A stretch of DNA of 64,000 nucleotides, from positions 11,090,850 to 11,154,849 of the forward strand of contig NC_134029.1 of assembly GCF_964204645.1 (NCBI RefSeq), in the 5' to 3' direction. The DNA comes from Tubulanus polymorphus (Eukaryota > Nemertea > Palaeonemertea > Tubulaniformes > Tubulanidae). Position 1 is the first letter of the stretch, and the number at the start of each line of letters is the position of its first letter. Under the pieces are notes generated by a model. It had not been told where the DNA came from. It saw nothing but the letters and a program-made list of their open reading frames with translations, and searched no databases. A program made the translations under genes and the position numbers. Below, one piece after another: positions 1 through 9,563 of the stretch.

Positions 1-334
1 GTTTTCTTTCAGAAATTTCTCTCTTCTTTTCGAGGAAGAGCTATCGAATTATTCCCTCTCTTCTCCACAATCAATTTCAAAGTCAATTTTATGAATTTAT
101 TGCTCAGCGGGTCCGAGTCCGAGAGTTTACGAGTCCGGCGTTCGCGTGTCTGACAGGTTTACGGCAATTTGTTTGTTACCTCTTTAATATTTTGGATTTC
201 TTGTTATTCCGGTTATTTCATTTAAGTATATTGCTGATCAGTTCATGTAACCAAAAGCGTCAATAAACAGATTTTGAATTGATCAAGTTTAAATCAAGGT
301 CGTTGAGTCGCGGAGGGCTACTAGAATTAGGAAT
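1..334. other. Left flank, no gene recognised
   Basis: No coding region or RNA gene is supported here. The stretch around 255-290 contains an AATAAA-type signal (CAATAAACAG), and the whole block could be the 3' end of an unrecognised repeat. This is weak. It ends where the repeat shared with 17325-17817 begins. Confidence 0.4.
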
Positions 335-766
335 GGCATCAGACCACAATTAGGTTAGTAGCTCGAAGATGCGTAGGGCCGGACCCCAAAAATAGTACCT
401 AGAGTGAAGAAGAGGTCCCCCATAAATGTTGCCATAATTTCTGCAAATGGGATAGGTAACGAATTTCGGTTATATGTATGAAATCCATTGATCCTGAGAG
501 ACAGATTGATGATGAAATAAGGGATTCCCTGGACTTTTTTTGCTTGGAGTAAGGGTACCAAACACGGTGGGGGATTCCCTTAGATATTTGGCTCGGATGT
601 ACTGGCATACCTGTACTGGGATACCCCTCCTTTCTAAAGGTTTGATTATTTCAAAAGTTAGGTTTGGTATGTGGGGCGAAAACCACTTCAATGCGTAGCT
701 AAGATGCTGGCCTATGAGCCATAAGCAGGATTTCCCCTGAATTTACGCGCTTATATATGAACTAAA
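335..766. repeat. Non-autonomous repeat copy 1, left part (split by Polinton A)
   Basis: This segment is nearly identical to 17325-17756 (constant offset of 16,990 bp, only a few substitutions, e.g. near 664 and 705). Together with 16364-16424 it makes a 493-bp unit bounded by imperfect inverted ends: GGCATCAGACCAC on the left and GTGGTCTGAGCTC on the right. It has no coding capacity of its own; open frames in it recur in both copies only because the DNA is duplicated. I read it as a MITE-like element into which Polinton A inserted. The family is not identified. Confidence 0.75.
761..766. repeat. Target site duplication of Polinton A, left
   Basis: ACTAAA directly precedes the AG that opens the left TIR. 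The same hexamer follows the right TIR at 16358-16363. Six-base duplications are typical of Polinton/Maverick integration. Confidence 0.95.
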
Positions 767-859
767 AGTAATTGGGAAAGTAGGCTTTCATACCAGAGGA
801 CGAGAGGACGAGACACCACTCATCACCACAAGTAATTTTTTTTCCTAATAAATGGGAGA
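767..859 (+). repeat. Left TIR of Polinton A
   Basis: Inverted match to 16265-16357 over 93 bp with about two mismatches. It contains a tandem motif (GAGGACGA twice, near 796-812) and ends in a T-run followed by the polymerase start codon at 852, so the first codons of the terminal gene lie inside the repeat. Confidence 0.95.
831..851 (+). promoter_or_regulatory. Gene-start motif before polymerase A
   Basis: AGTAAT followed by a T-run, then CCTAATAA directly before the ATG. The same T-run plus TAA/TATAA-ATG arrangement precedes most genes of both Polintons, leaving almost no 5' leader. It resembles the TAAATG initiator of poxvirus late promoters; function is inferred. Confidence 0.5.
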
Positions 860-3800
860 GAATGAACACCAGCCAGAAAATAATGATATTAATAAAAATC
901 AATATTATTGCCAATATTGTAAAAAAATACGTCGATACATCTAATAAAACACGACATGAAAAAACTGCAAATCATATAAAAAATGTAATAGATTTTGAAA
1001 CTCCAGAAAATTCCAATGAAAGAAAAGAAAGATTAGAAAATATGAATGTGGATGAAATAAAATGTGAAGTTTGTAATGAATTTATAGTAAAAAGGAATTA
1101 TAATAGACATCTCGAATCACAAAAACATTATAAAAATTTAAATAAAAATGTTTTAGGATCAGAATATTTTGATAATAAACCTCAACAAGTAAAAAAATCA
1201 ACTTCAAAAACTAAATCCATTTCAAATAAACCTTACATGGAAAATGTTAGAAATTATATTGATTCACTAGAAATAAAAGATACAATTGAAATCTTAGAAA
1301 CATTACATAGTAAAATTGGTCCTGCAGCTATTATATTTAGATTTTTTAAAGGTACAACAATAGAAGATTATAGTAAATTTAATGAAATAATAGAAAAAAT
1401 ACTAGATTTGATAACAGATGTTGAATATCCAAAAATTAGTATCTCTGGGAAAGTAAGTTTTATAAAGTCAGAAGAAAAAATGGATTATAATATTCAAACA
1501 CTCTCTGAAGAAATAATTTCAAAAACACAAATAAAAGTGAAGTTAGAAAAAATATTTTATGAATTTAAACGTCATATTGAAGAAAGATATTTTGAGGGTT
1601 CTGGTTTAACATTGAATGAAATCATATATTTAGATTTAAATGTTTATAATACAAAAAGGAATAAAACATCAAAAAGTAATAAAATGTTTAAAAATGATTC
1701 AAACTTTACAACAGAAAAGGATATTAAAGCATCATCTTATATTAAATTACCATTTACAACAAAAGCAGTAATAAATATTCAAAATGAAGATAATAAATGT
1801 TTTCTATGGTCAATTATTAGTTGTTTACACCCAACAGAAGATATGACGCATAGTCTTAGAATAACAAATTACCGGAAATATGAAACATTATATAAAATTG
1901 ATCAATATCCTGTAACTATAAAAATGATTCCTAAAATAGAAAAAGTTAATAATTTAAAAGTAAATGTATTCGAATTAATGCAATTACCCAAGACAAAAGG
2001 TGAAAATATTAAAGATTATACATTGGAAGCTTTATATTTAACAGAATATTATGATGATGAAAATGCTATAGATCTGTTATATTACAAAAAAGATGAAAAT
2101 GAACATTATATGTGGTTAAAACAAATTGATTTATTCTTTAGAACAGAAAGTGATCACCATAATAAAATTTATTTATGTAGAAAATGTTTATCTAAATTTA
2201 TGACTGAGAATACATTATTAAAACATAAAGAATTATGTGATAATAAAGATTTTTGTAAATTAATAATGCCAACAGAAAAAGATTATAAATTGAAATTTAC
2301 TAATCATAAATTTAAAAATATTGTTCCATTTGTAATTTATGGGGATTTTGAATCGTTGAATAAAGAATTAACTGATCAAGATAGAAAAGAAATATATAAC
2401 AAAAAGCAATTATTAAAATCAATGGATAAAGGAAATGAATTAAATGAAGACACAATACAAGACCCACCAATTATAAGTACAATTAAAAAAGTTCATCAAA
2501 GAGCTGCTCTTATGGAATTTATATAAAATCAAATTATCCTGAATTATATGAAAGTCAATATATTTCTTTTAGAGGTGAAAATGTAGTTAATGATTTTTGT
2601 GATAAAATGATTGAATTAGAAAGTGATTTTACAAAATTATTAAACAAAAATAAAAGAATAGTTATGACAAAAGAAGATGAAATTGATTTTAATTATGCAA
2701 CTCATTGTTGTTATTGTGAAAAACGTTTTTATTCATTTGATAAAAAAGTTAGAGATCATGATCATTTGAATTCAAAATATCGTGGAGCTGCTCATGAAGA
2801 TTGCAATTTACAAGCTAAAAAAGTAAATTTCGTACCAATATTATTTCATTATTTATCAGGATATGATACCCATCTATTTATAAAACAATTATCGGGAAAA
2901 TTGGGTGCAATTAATCAAGAAATAGAAGAATATAATGCTATGAATGAAGCAAATGTAAGAAAATATGATTTTAAACTATTAGCTAAAACATCTGAAAAAT
3001 ATATTTCTTTTCAATTTGGTTGCATTAGATTTTTAGATTCTTATAGATTTCTAGCAAGTTCATAAGATAATTTATCAAAAAGTTTAGTTGATAATGATTT
3101 TGTTATAACTCGATATTATTATCCAAATGAACAAGATTTTAAATTATTGAGATATAAAGGCGCAATTCCTTATTCATTTTATAAAACACACAATGATTTT
3201 AATGTAACAGAATTATTAAAAGATCAATTTTATGATCAATTAAAAGAGGAGTATGTGAAAGACGAAGTTTTTAATAGAACATTAAATATTTGGAACCATT
3301 TTAAGATGAAAAATCATGGTGAATTAGTTGATTTATATTTAAAATCAGACGTTATGATATTGGCTGACATATTTGAAAAATTTAGAGAAGTTAATTTGAA
3401 TCATTTTAATGTTGATCCTTGTTATTGCTACTCTAGTCCTGGTTTAACCTGGCAATGTGGTTTAAAATATACAAATGTAGAATTAGATTTATTAAAAGAA
3501 CCAGATATGGTTTTATTATTTGAAAAATCAATTAGAGGTGGAATTAGTGGTGTTATGGGAGATAGGTATTTTAAAGCAAATGATGAATATAAATTATTAT
3601 ATATTGACGCCAATAATTTATATGGTTGGGCAATGATGCAACCTCAACCATATAAAAATTTTATATTAACAGAAGTTGAAAATGGTGATAAAACTGATTG
3701 GGAAAGCGCAATTGCGAGTTTAAAAGATGAAGCACCAATTGGTTATTTCTTTGTAGTTGATTTAGAATATCCTGAAAATATAAAGTTTAAAACAAGAAAC

Positions 3801-5924
3801 TTACCTTATTGCCCAGAACATTTAAGTGTAGATGATAGTTATTTAAGTGAATACCAGAAGAAAATAAAACCGAAAGATCATGTTTTTACAGAAAAATTAA
3901 TACTTACTCAAAATAATAAATACAATTATATTGTTCATTATAGAATGTTAAAATTTTATCTAAAACAAGGAATGAAATTAAAGAAAGTACATAGATATAT
4001 TGAATTTAATCAATCGAAGTGGTTAGAAAAATATATAGATTTCAATACTCAACAGAGAACAATATCAAAAACAGATTTTGAAAAAGATTTCTTCAAATTA
4101 ATGAATAATAGTTTTTATGGTAAAACATGTGAAAATATTAGAAATAGAAATGATATTGAATTAGTAAATAATTCTGAAAGATTAAGACATTTACAATCAA
4201 GTCCTAGACATTTAGGAAATAAAAGATTTGAAGATTATTTAACAGCAGTTAAATTAAAAAGAACATTAATGAAATTTAATAAACCTATATTTATTGATTC
4301 GACTGTTTTAGAAGTATCAAAATTATTAATGTATGATTTTTATTATAATGTTTTACAACCACTTTTTGGGGAAAAGCATATTGAAATATTATATTTTGAT
4401 TCTGTAACAGCTGACACCCCAATATTATTAAAATGTAATGATAAAATATTGATAAGAAGAATTTCAGAAATAATTCCAAAACAAAATGAATGTTATATTT
4501 CATATGGAGAAAAAGAATTAATACAAATAAATGGATTAATGGATGTTTGGACAAGAAATGGATGGAAAAAATTAAAGAATATTATGAGGCATAAAACAAA
4601 TAAGAAAATCTATAGAGTTAGAACTAAATTAGGGTTTGTAGATGTTACAGAAGATCATAGTTTAATTAAACGAAATGGCGATGAAATAAAACCAACTGAT
4701 ATAAAAATTGGAGATGAATTATTACATAAAAGATTTTTCCAAAGAATGAATCATATGTCATTTGATGAAATTATTGATAATATTTATAATATAGAACCCG
4801 AAACATTAGAAGAAAAAGAATATTTTATCAAAGGATTTTTCATGGGTGATGGTTCAGCAGGTGTGTATAATTATGTTTGGGGTAATAAATATTGTTGGTA
4901 TTTATGCAATCAAGACTTAAAATTATTAGAAAGAATTAAGAAATTCTGTGAAGAAGTTTATTCACATAAAACATTTAGAATCATGGATGTTATGAAATCA
5001 ACAGCAGTTTATAGAATACTTGTAAATAATCCTAAAGATTTTGCTATAAAATATAATAATGAATTCTATATTCATGCAATAGTGAAAAGTAATACTTCAA
5101 CTAAAGAGAAAATAGTGCCAGATTATTATGTATTAAATGCAAAAGATAATTTAAGAAAATGGTTCTTCATTGGATTCTATGCCGCAGATGGTTCAAAAAG
5201 TTTCCAAAACCACAAAACAATATCCTTTGCTCAAAAAGGAAAAGTTGCTATATCAGGATTGCATATATTATGTAGTTCATTAGGATTTAATATGAATATA
5301 GAATTAATTAAATCTAAACCAAATTGTTTTAATTTAAGGCATGTAGAAAAAGAATTAACAGAAGAAGTTAAAGATTTATTTGAAATATATAACCCAACTG
5401 ACTATGTTTATGATTTATCAACAGATGATGGAACATTTAATTCTGGGTTCCCATTAATCCAAAAAAATACCGACAGTTACATACTAAAAATCAAGACAAA
5501 TGACATAACAAAAGACTTAAAAACATTAAAACATTATTTTGATTTTAGCAATTATCCTAAAGATCATGAACTATTTAGCAATGATAATAAAAAGATTCCT
5601 GGTAAATTTAAAGATGAATTAGGAGGTGATGAAATGATTGAATTTGTTGGGATAAGAAGTAAAATGTATAGTTACAGAACAAAAGATCATGAAGCTAAAA
5701 AGTTAAAAGGAATAACAAAACATGTGGTTGATAAACATATAGAATTTCAAGATTATATAAAGTGTTTATATAAATCAATTGTTATGAAACACAAAATGAA
5801 TTGTTTAAGATCAGAAGATCATGAGATGTACATTAATGAAGTTGAAAAAACTAGTTTAAATCCATTTGATGATAAAAGGCATATTTTAGATGATGGTATA
5901 AAAACATTACCTTATGGCCATTAA
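852..5924 (+). pseudogene. Protein-primed family-B DNA polymerase, broken, with intein
   Basis: Replicative polymerase of the Polinton type, expected to copy the element by protein priming. The start at 852 (inside the TIR) opens an N-terminal C2H2-like finger (CQYC near 903-914), then needs a frame change near 935-945. Further motifs in order: another CxxC...H finger (about 1062-1130), exonuclease motif I (YGDFESL, about 2338-2358), an endonuclease-VII-like zinc/HNH insert (RDHDH...YRGAAH, about 2752-2800), Pol A (IDANNLYGW, about 3601-3630), Pol B (NNSFYGKTC) and Pol C (YFD/TDS), the last split by an intein. Lesions: the frameshift near 940, one near 2505-2515, and an in-frame TAA at 3063-3065 where Polinton B has leucine. 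The 3' end overlaps the next, opposing gene by a few bases. Confidence 0.92.
4401..5468 (+). other. Intein with LAGLIDADG homing endonuclease in the polymerase
   Basis: An in-frame 356-codon insertion splits the catalytic YFD/TDS motif; Polinton B reads YFDTDS without interruption at 43856-43873. Visible intein features: Ser1 followed by VTADTPILL (block A), VTEDHSLI with the Thr-x-x-His of block B (intein residues 83-86), two LAGLIDADG-type motifs (KGFFMGDGS near 144-152 and IGFYAADGS near 257-265), a block F region (VYDLSTDDG, 336-344) and a C-terminal Asn followed by Thr of the extein. The usual penultimate His is Lys. The insertion point matches the classic active-site site used by inteins in archaeal and giant-virus family-B polymerases. 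It has no stop, unlike the surrounding pseudogene. Splicing competence is not shown. Confidence 0.9.
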
Positions 5925-7238
5925 AACATAAAATCAATATCATCATACTCGAAATCACTATTGGCTTCTTCATTTTCATTTAATTGTTCAGGTTCTTCTT
6001 CCATTCCATTTTTCTCATTTAAATAAAGTTCTATCTTGTTCCACATTTCATCTCGCTCTCTTTGTTTCTTTTTGTTTGTTAATTCATCAAATGGAATTAT
6101 AATATCGATGTTTAAATAATTTACAATCTTATTTAAAAAGAATTCATAATTAATTGAATCTGTTATTCTATTTTCCAAATAATACATTAATATTTGTTTG
6201 AATATTTTTTTTATATTTTCCATATCTTCTTCTGTTAATTTAGGTTTTTCAAAATAATCGTTAAATAATAAATATAAATACATTTTCTTTTGTTTTGTGT
6301 TAAATGTTGGTGGAATAATTGTTTTTATAATATCTTTTTTAGTTATTTCACCATCTTTATTTTCTATTATTTTCATTTTTTCAAGCCATTGCATATATTC
6401 TGGTGTATGATCTTCCATAGAAAATATTTTAAAAATTTCATCTAGATAATTTAATTTTGGATCTATGAGAAAATCTCTAGTTTTTTCTTCACCCAATAAA
6501 TTCTTTAGCCATCCACATTCATTACAAAATAACACAGTACCTTCTTGTCTTAAGGTCGCATAAATACATTGTGGGCATTTTTGTTTATAATTTATTGGTA
6601 ATAGATCTTCATTAAGCTCTTGGTATTTTCTTACGTTTTCTTTATGTTTTATTGTTCTATTATGTAGATTTGAATTACTTGTTGTAATAATCAATTTACA
6701 ATATTTACAATAATATGTTTTTCTTGTTAATTCATTATATTGTTTTTCTAATTTTTCAACTGTTTCTTTATTATCTGGTAACGTTTTCTCATATTTTATT
6801 TTTTCTAATAAATTATTTTTTCTTTCATTAAATTCAGTTTCAAATTTATTAGAAATTTTATCTATATGTACTTTACGAAATTGATGATTCTCCCAATCTT
6901 CTATATTTTCAGGGCTATATTTTATTCGACAAGGCTCGCAGAGATGATCTTTTATATTATCCTTATCATAGAATAAGAAAGGTCTTTTCCAAATATCTTC
7001 AGGTTCAACTTCGGCAGAATTACTATTACTTTCATTACTATCAACATTAGCCGTTGCGCCATTAATTCTACACTTCTCTGAATGTTTTTTAACATAATTT
7101 CTTGAGAATAATTTATAACATTTTGGACAGTTTAGTTTAGGGGGTTTATAATTTTCATCATGTTTTTTTCATATGTCGAGCCATATTACTTTTTCTTAGA
7201 AGTTCACCACAAATTTCACATGCTATCTTCTCATCCAA
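5921..7238 (-). pseudogene. Multi-zinc-finger protein with VLTF3-like zinc ribbon
   Basis: The open frame continues upstream of the first in-frame TTG at 6694 through several finger-like segments: CPKC...H...C (about 7126-7075), CEPC...H (about 6935-6870), YYCKYC...H...H (about 6715-6640), then CPQC...CNECGW (about 6575-6510). An N-terminal CEICG...H...H finger lies at about 7225-7165 in another frame, separated by a one-base shift in an A-run near 7165-7171. The natural start seems to be mutated to TTG at 7236-7238. The CxxC/CxxCG ribbon plus a helical C-terminal region resembles poxvirus late transcription factor VLTF3-like proteins found in large DNA viruses and some Polintons; this is a motif-level judgement. 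It ends in an acidic tail. Polinton B has no copy at this position. Confidence 0.55.
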
Positions 7239-7283
7239 TTATTAAGGAAAAATTTTATTAAGATTAATTTTTAGTGATGAGCG

Positions 7284-7306
7284 GTAATTTTTTTATGTTA
7301 TAAATA
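7284..7306 (+). promoter_or_regulatory. Gene-start motif before penton gene A
   Basis: GTAAT followed by a T-run, then TATGTTATAAATA immediately before the ATG at 7307. Same layout as the other genes of the element. It sits between divergently transcribed genes. Confidence 0.5.
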
Positions 7307-8065
7307 ATGGTAGAATTAAAAGAATACAGAATATTTGTTGATTCTAGAAAACTTACAAATTATAAATCACATAATTTACTAGTACAATTAGATAGAGAAT
7401 TTAAGAATTGTGTTGATTTAAAATTAGTAAATATAAGTTTATGTAACTCATTTTACAATATATCGGATAAAACTCTTGAACATAGAGTCTTTTTAATTTT
7501 TAATAAAAATAATCATAAATGGTTTCATCTATTTTTAAAACCAGGGTTATATAATTTAGAAACATTAGCCCAAGAAATTAATCGGAAAGCACGATTAAAA
7601 CTTGAAAGTGAAGATAAATTTTCAATTAGATTTATAAAAAGTGATAGTTCTGATAAAATTAAAATAAAGTTAGATGATGAAAGCAAACGTGCATTTATGG
7701 TAAGGAAACCTTTAGCTAAACTGTTAGGAATTAAACCACAAATTGTTACAGGAAACGTAGACGGTAATTCAAATATAATACCTTTTACACATTTTTATAT
7801 TTATTGCAATTTAATCGATCCTACAAAAACATTTGAAGCAACTAAAGATACAACATGTAATTCTAGTATATTAAATATTTTACCAATGAAGAACGTTAAA
7901 CAATTTGGAACGCAAATAAATTATAATTTAACAGAATGTGATTTTAAACCATGCATTCCTAAATTTAATAATTTTAAATTAGAAATAAGAAATCATCATG
8001 GTTATTTAATTGATTTGAATAACTTTCCTGTAATTTATGAATTAGTTATAAGATGTAAAGAGTAA
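7307..8065 (+). CDS. Penton-like minor capsid protein
   Basis: Open frame of 252 codons. The layout fits Polinton/adintovirus penton (single jelly-roll) proteins: an N-terminal NSFYN segment (near residues 47-51), a LKPGLYNLE turn (about 78-86), a KLLGI motif (about 139-143), then an IYCNLI strand, an ILNILP segment and a GYLIDL near the C-terminus. It would form the vertices of the capsid. Comparison with the Polinton B homologue (42178-42930) shows over 90% identity in the first 60 and last 95 residues but only about half in the centre. The product name rests on recalled family features, not a search. Confidence 0.65.
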   Translation: MVELKEYRIFVDSRKLTNYKSHNLLVQLDREFKNCVDLKLVNISLCNSFYNISDKTLEHRVFLIFNKNNHKWFHLFLKPGLYNLETLAQEINRKARLKLESEDKFSIRFIKSDSSDKIKIKLDDESKRAFMVRKPLAKLLGIKPQIVTGNVDGNSNIIPFTHFYIYCNLIDPTKTFEATKDTTCNSSILNILPMKNVKQFGTQINYNLTECDFKPCIPKFNNFKLEIRNHHGYLIDLNNFPVIYELVIRCKE

Positions 8066-8081
8066 TTTTTTCACTATATAA
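8061..8081 (+). promoter_or_regulatory. Gene-start motif (8082 gene)
   Basis: AGTAATTTTTT, a short spacer, then TATATAA directly before the ATG at 8082. It overlaps the end of the penton gene. Confidence 0.5.
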
Positions 8082-8429
8082 ATGAATATAACTGTTGGAC
8101 CGAGTATATGTTTTGGGTTTGATTTTAAACGTGAGAAAGAAATGAAATTTAACATTAATGATGTAATTACACATATCAAAAATATTGCATTTTCTAATGA
8201 AACAACATTTGAGTATGAAACAACAATAGATAAAGAAACTTTAAATGTAGAACAGATTACTAATTTTTTTAGAGAATCTTTAAGATTTTATGAATTAGAT
8301 GAAGATTTTATCATAGATGATATCAAAAACATATTATCCAAAATATATGATAATCATAAAAGTAGTAATGAAATAAATGTTGAATTAATCATAAATAAGT
8401 TAACTAAATATTTTTTGATTAATAAATGA
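8082..8429 (+). CDS. Conserved Polinton protein, unknown function (115 aa)
   Basis: Not recognised. An intact, lysine- and isoleucine-rich, probably helical small protein with no membrane segment or zinc ligands. The start at 8082 is supported by the upstream T-run/TATATAA motif and by the homologue in Polinton B (41802-42161), which begins with the same residues and differs mainly between residues 58 and 75 and by a four-residue insert near the C-terminus. Its stop overlaps the next start (ATGA), so the two are probably expressed from one transcript. Position in the capsid-gene block suggests a virion or assembly role; this is inference. Confidence 0.75.
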   Translation: MNITVGPSICFGFDFKREKEMKFNINDVITHIKNIAFSNETTFEYETTIDKETLNVEQITNFFRESLRFYELDEDFIIDDIKNILSKIYDNHKSSNEINVELIINKLTKYFLINK

Positions 8430-8647
8430 GTGATAATAAGTGGATAATAACTGGATTATATAATGGAGCATTACTATCAGTTGGAACTGTTGGTTATTCA
8501 ATGGTATTAAAAAAAGTATTTAAAATGGGAAGTGTTAATGTTGATAGATTTGATATAAATGATATTTTAAAATTAACATTAGCAGTTACTTTATCTAATT
8601 TAACTATTGATTATTTGGAAAAACAAAAATATATTCCTCCCATATAA
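8426..8647 (+). CDS. Conserved small hydrophobic Polinton protein (73 aa)
   Basis: Intact 73-codon frame overlapping the upstream gene by 4 bp. An N-terminal hydrophobic stretch (residues about 8-27, GLYNGALLSVGTVGYSMVL) and a second one (about 47-60) suggest one or two membrane segments, followed by a short polar tail ending IPPI. The Polinton B copy (41584-41805) differs at only two residues, which argues for constraint before inactivation. Similar short proteins with a FDxxDxxKLT pattern occur next to capsid genes in other Polintons, as far as I recall. Likely a virion membrane or capsid-lining protein; unproven. Confidence 0.75.
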   Translation: MSDNKWIITGLYNGALLSVGTVGYSMVLKKVFKMGSVNVDRFDINDILKLTLAVTLSNLTIDYLEKQKYIPPI

Positions 8648-8652
8648 ATGCA

Positions 8653-8672
8653 TAATTTTTTTTGCTAAATAA
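8653..8672 (+). promoter_or_regulatory. Gene-start motif (8673 gene)
   Basis: TAATTTTTTTT, four bases, then TAAATAA directly before ATG. One of the clearest copies of the motif. Confidence 0.5.
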
Positions 8673-9092
8673 ATGGCTTCTGCAATTATAACTATTATAG
8701 GATCGGCAATTGTTAACGCTTTGGCATTTACTGGTGGTGGATATTTATTTAAACATATTGATAAAAATAGTTCATTAGAACAAAGAAGACATAACTTAGC
8801 GTTAGAGAAATACAATAAAGCTGCAGAAGAATATAGAGAAAAGAGACAAAACTATATGGATTATATTAACAAAGAATTATATAATCAGAAGATTTCACAT
8901 AGAGATTTTCAATCAGTTGATGATGCAATGAGTTTATATAACGCAGTAACCAATAAAGAAAAATTACATCTATACAAACCTAAATCATCAGATTATTATA
9001 CCCCAAGTAAAGAACAACAGAAATATGAAATAATATGGATTTTAGGTGGAACTGTTATTGTTATATTTGTAGCATATAAATTTACTAATTAG
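8673..9092 (+). CDS. Conserved Polinton membrane/coiled protein (139 aa)
   Basis: Intact. A hydrophobic, glycine-containing N-terminus (residues about 4-25, with NALAFTGGGYLF), a charged helical middle (RRHNLALEKYNKAAEEYREKR region, about 39-60), and a C-terminal membrane segment (about 120-136). The pattern ALAF-G-x-YLF followed by RRHxLALE and a DVDxAM-like segment (here SVDDAM) is one I know from many metazoan Polintons, where it lies beside the capsid genes; its role there is not established. The Polinton B copy (41137-41559) is about 95% identical. Confidence 0.8.
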   Translation: MASAIITIIGSAIVNALAFTGGGYLFKHIDKNSSLEQRRHNLALEKYNKAAEEYREKRQNYMDYINKELYNQKISHRDFQSVDDAMSLYNAVTNKEKLHLYKPKSSDYYTPSKEQQKYEIIWILGGTVIVIFVAYKFTN

Positions 9093-9111
9093 TAATTTTT
9101 TTTCTAAATAA
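9091..9111 (+). promoter_or_regulatory. Gene-start motif (9112 gene)
   Basis: AGTAATTTTTTTT, CTAAATAA, then ATG at 9112. The motif identifies the true start of a gene whose frame is broken 90 bp downstream. Confidence 0.5.
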
Positions 9112-9547
9112 ATGGAAAATAAAGTTGATAGTATTGATATTATTCCTCATGATATAAATAAAACTAAATTAAAAACATATTTAGAAAAACAAATATTAGA
9201 ATTTGAAAGTGACTGAAAAGATAAAAAAGAAAAAATATTTAAAAAGTAAAATTATATATTATCTTATTATTAGTGGTTCGGTTACAATTAGTTCTGTAAT
9301 AACATTTCTAGCAATATTCAGTCCATTAACACCTTTAGCTATATCAATTGGTGTGTTAGGATTAAGTTCAAGTGTTTTAACTGGTATAAGTTCAAAATTG
9401 AATATAATAAGTAATAAAGAAAAAATTAAAACTAATATTAAAGAAATTAATAAATTAAAGAATATACTAGATTATATAATAAGTTTAAATGGTCATATAA
9501 CAGTTGAAGAACAAGATAAATTATCAAAAGAATTAATAAATTATTAA
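9112..9547 (+). pseudogene. Conserved two-helix membrane protein, frameshifted
   Basis: The true start is at 9112, preceded by the T-run/TAAATAA motif. The reading frame hits TGA at about 9214, then continues in another frame to 9547; comparison with the intact Polinton B copy (40691-41116, 141 aa) places a one-base insertion in the GACTGAAAAG stretch. The protein has a charged N-terminus, two hydrophobic segments (residues about 46-66 and 68-90 in B) rich in Ser, Ile and Leu, and a lysine-rich helical C-terminus. Function unknown; membrane association is inferred. Confidence 0.75.
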
Positions 9548-9563
9548 TTTTTTAATTATATAA
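9543..9563 (+). promoter_or_regulatory. Gene-start motif (9564 gene)
   Basis: TTAATTTTTTAAT followed by TATATAA and the ATG at 9564; it overlaps the stop of the preceding gene. Confidence 0.45.

Noticed and set aside
355-691. Three minus-strand frames, repeated at 17345-17681
   Set aside because: They recur only because the whole 493-bp repeat is duplicated; no motif or codon support, and they overlap each other in different frames.
6694-6694. Start of the zinc-finger gene at 6694
   Set aside because: The codon there is TTG and the coding signal continues upstream through further zinc fingers to about 7238.
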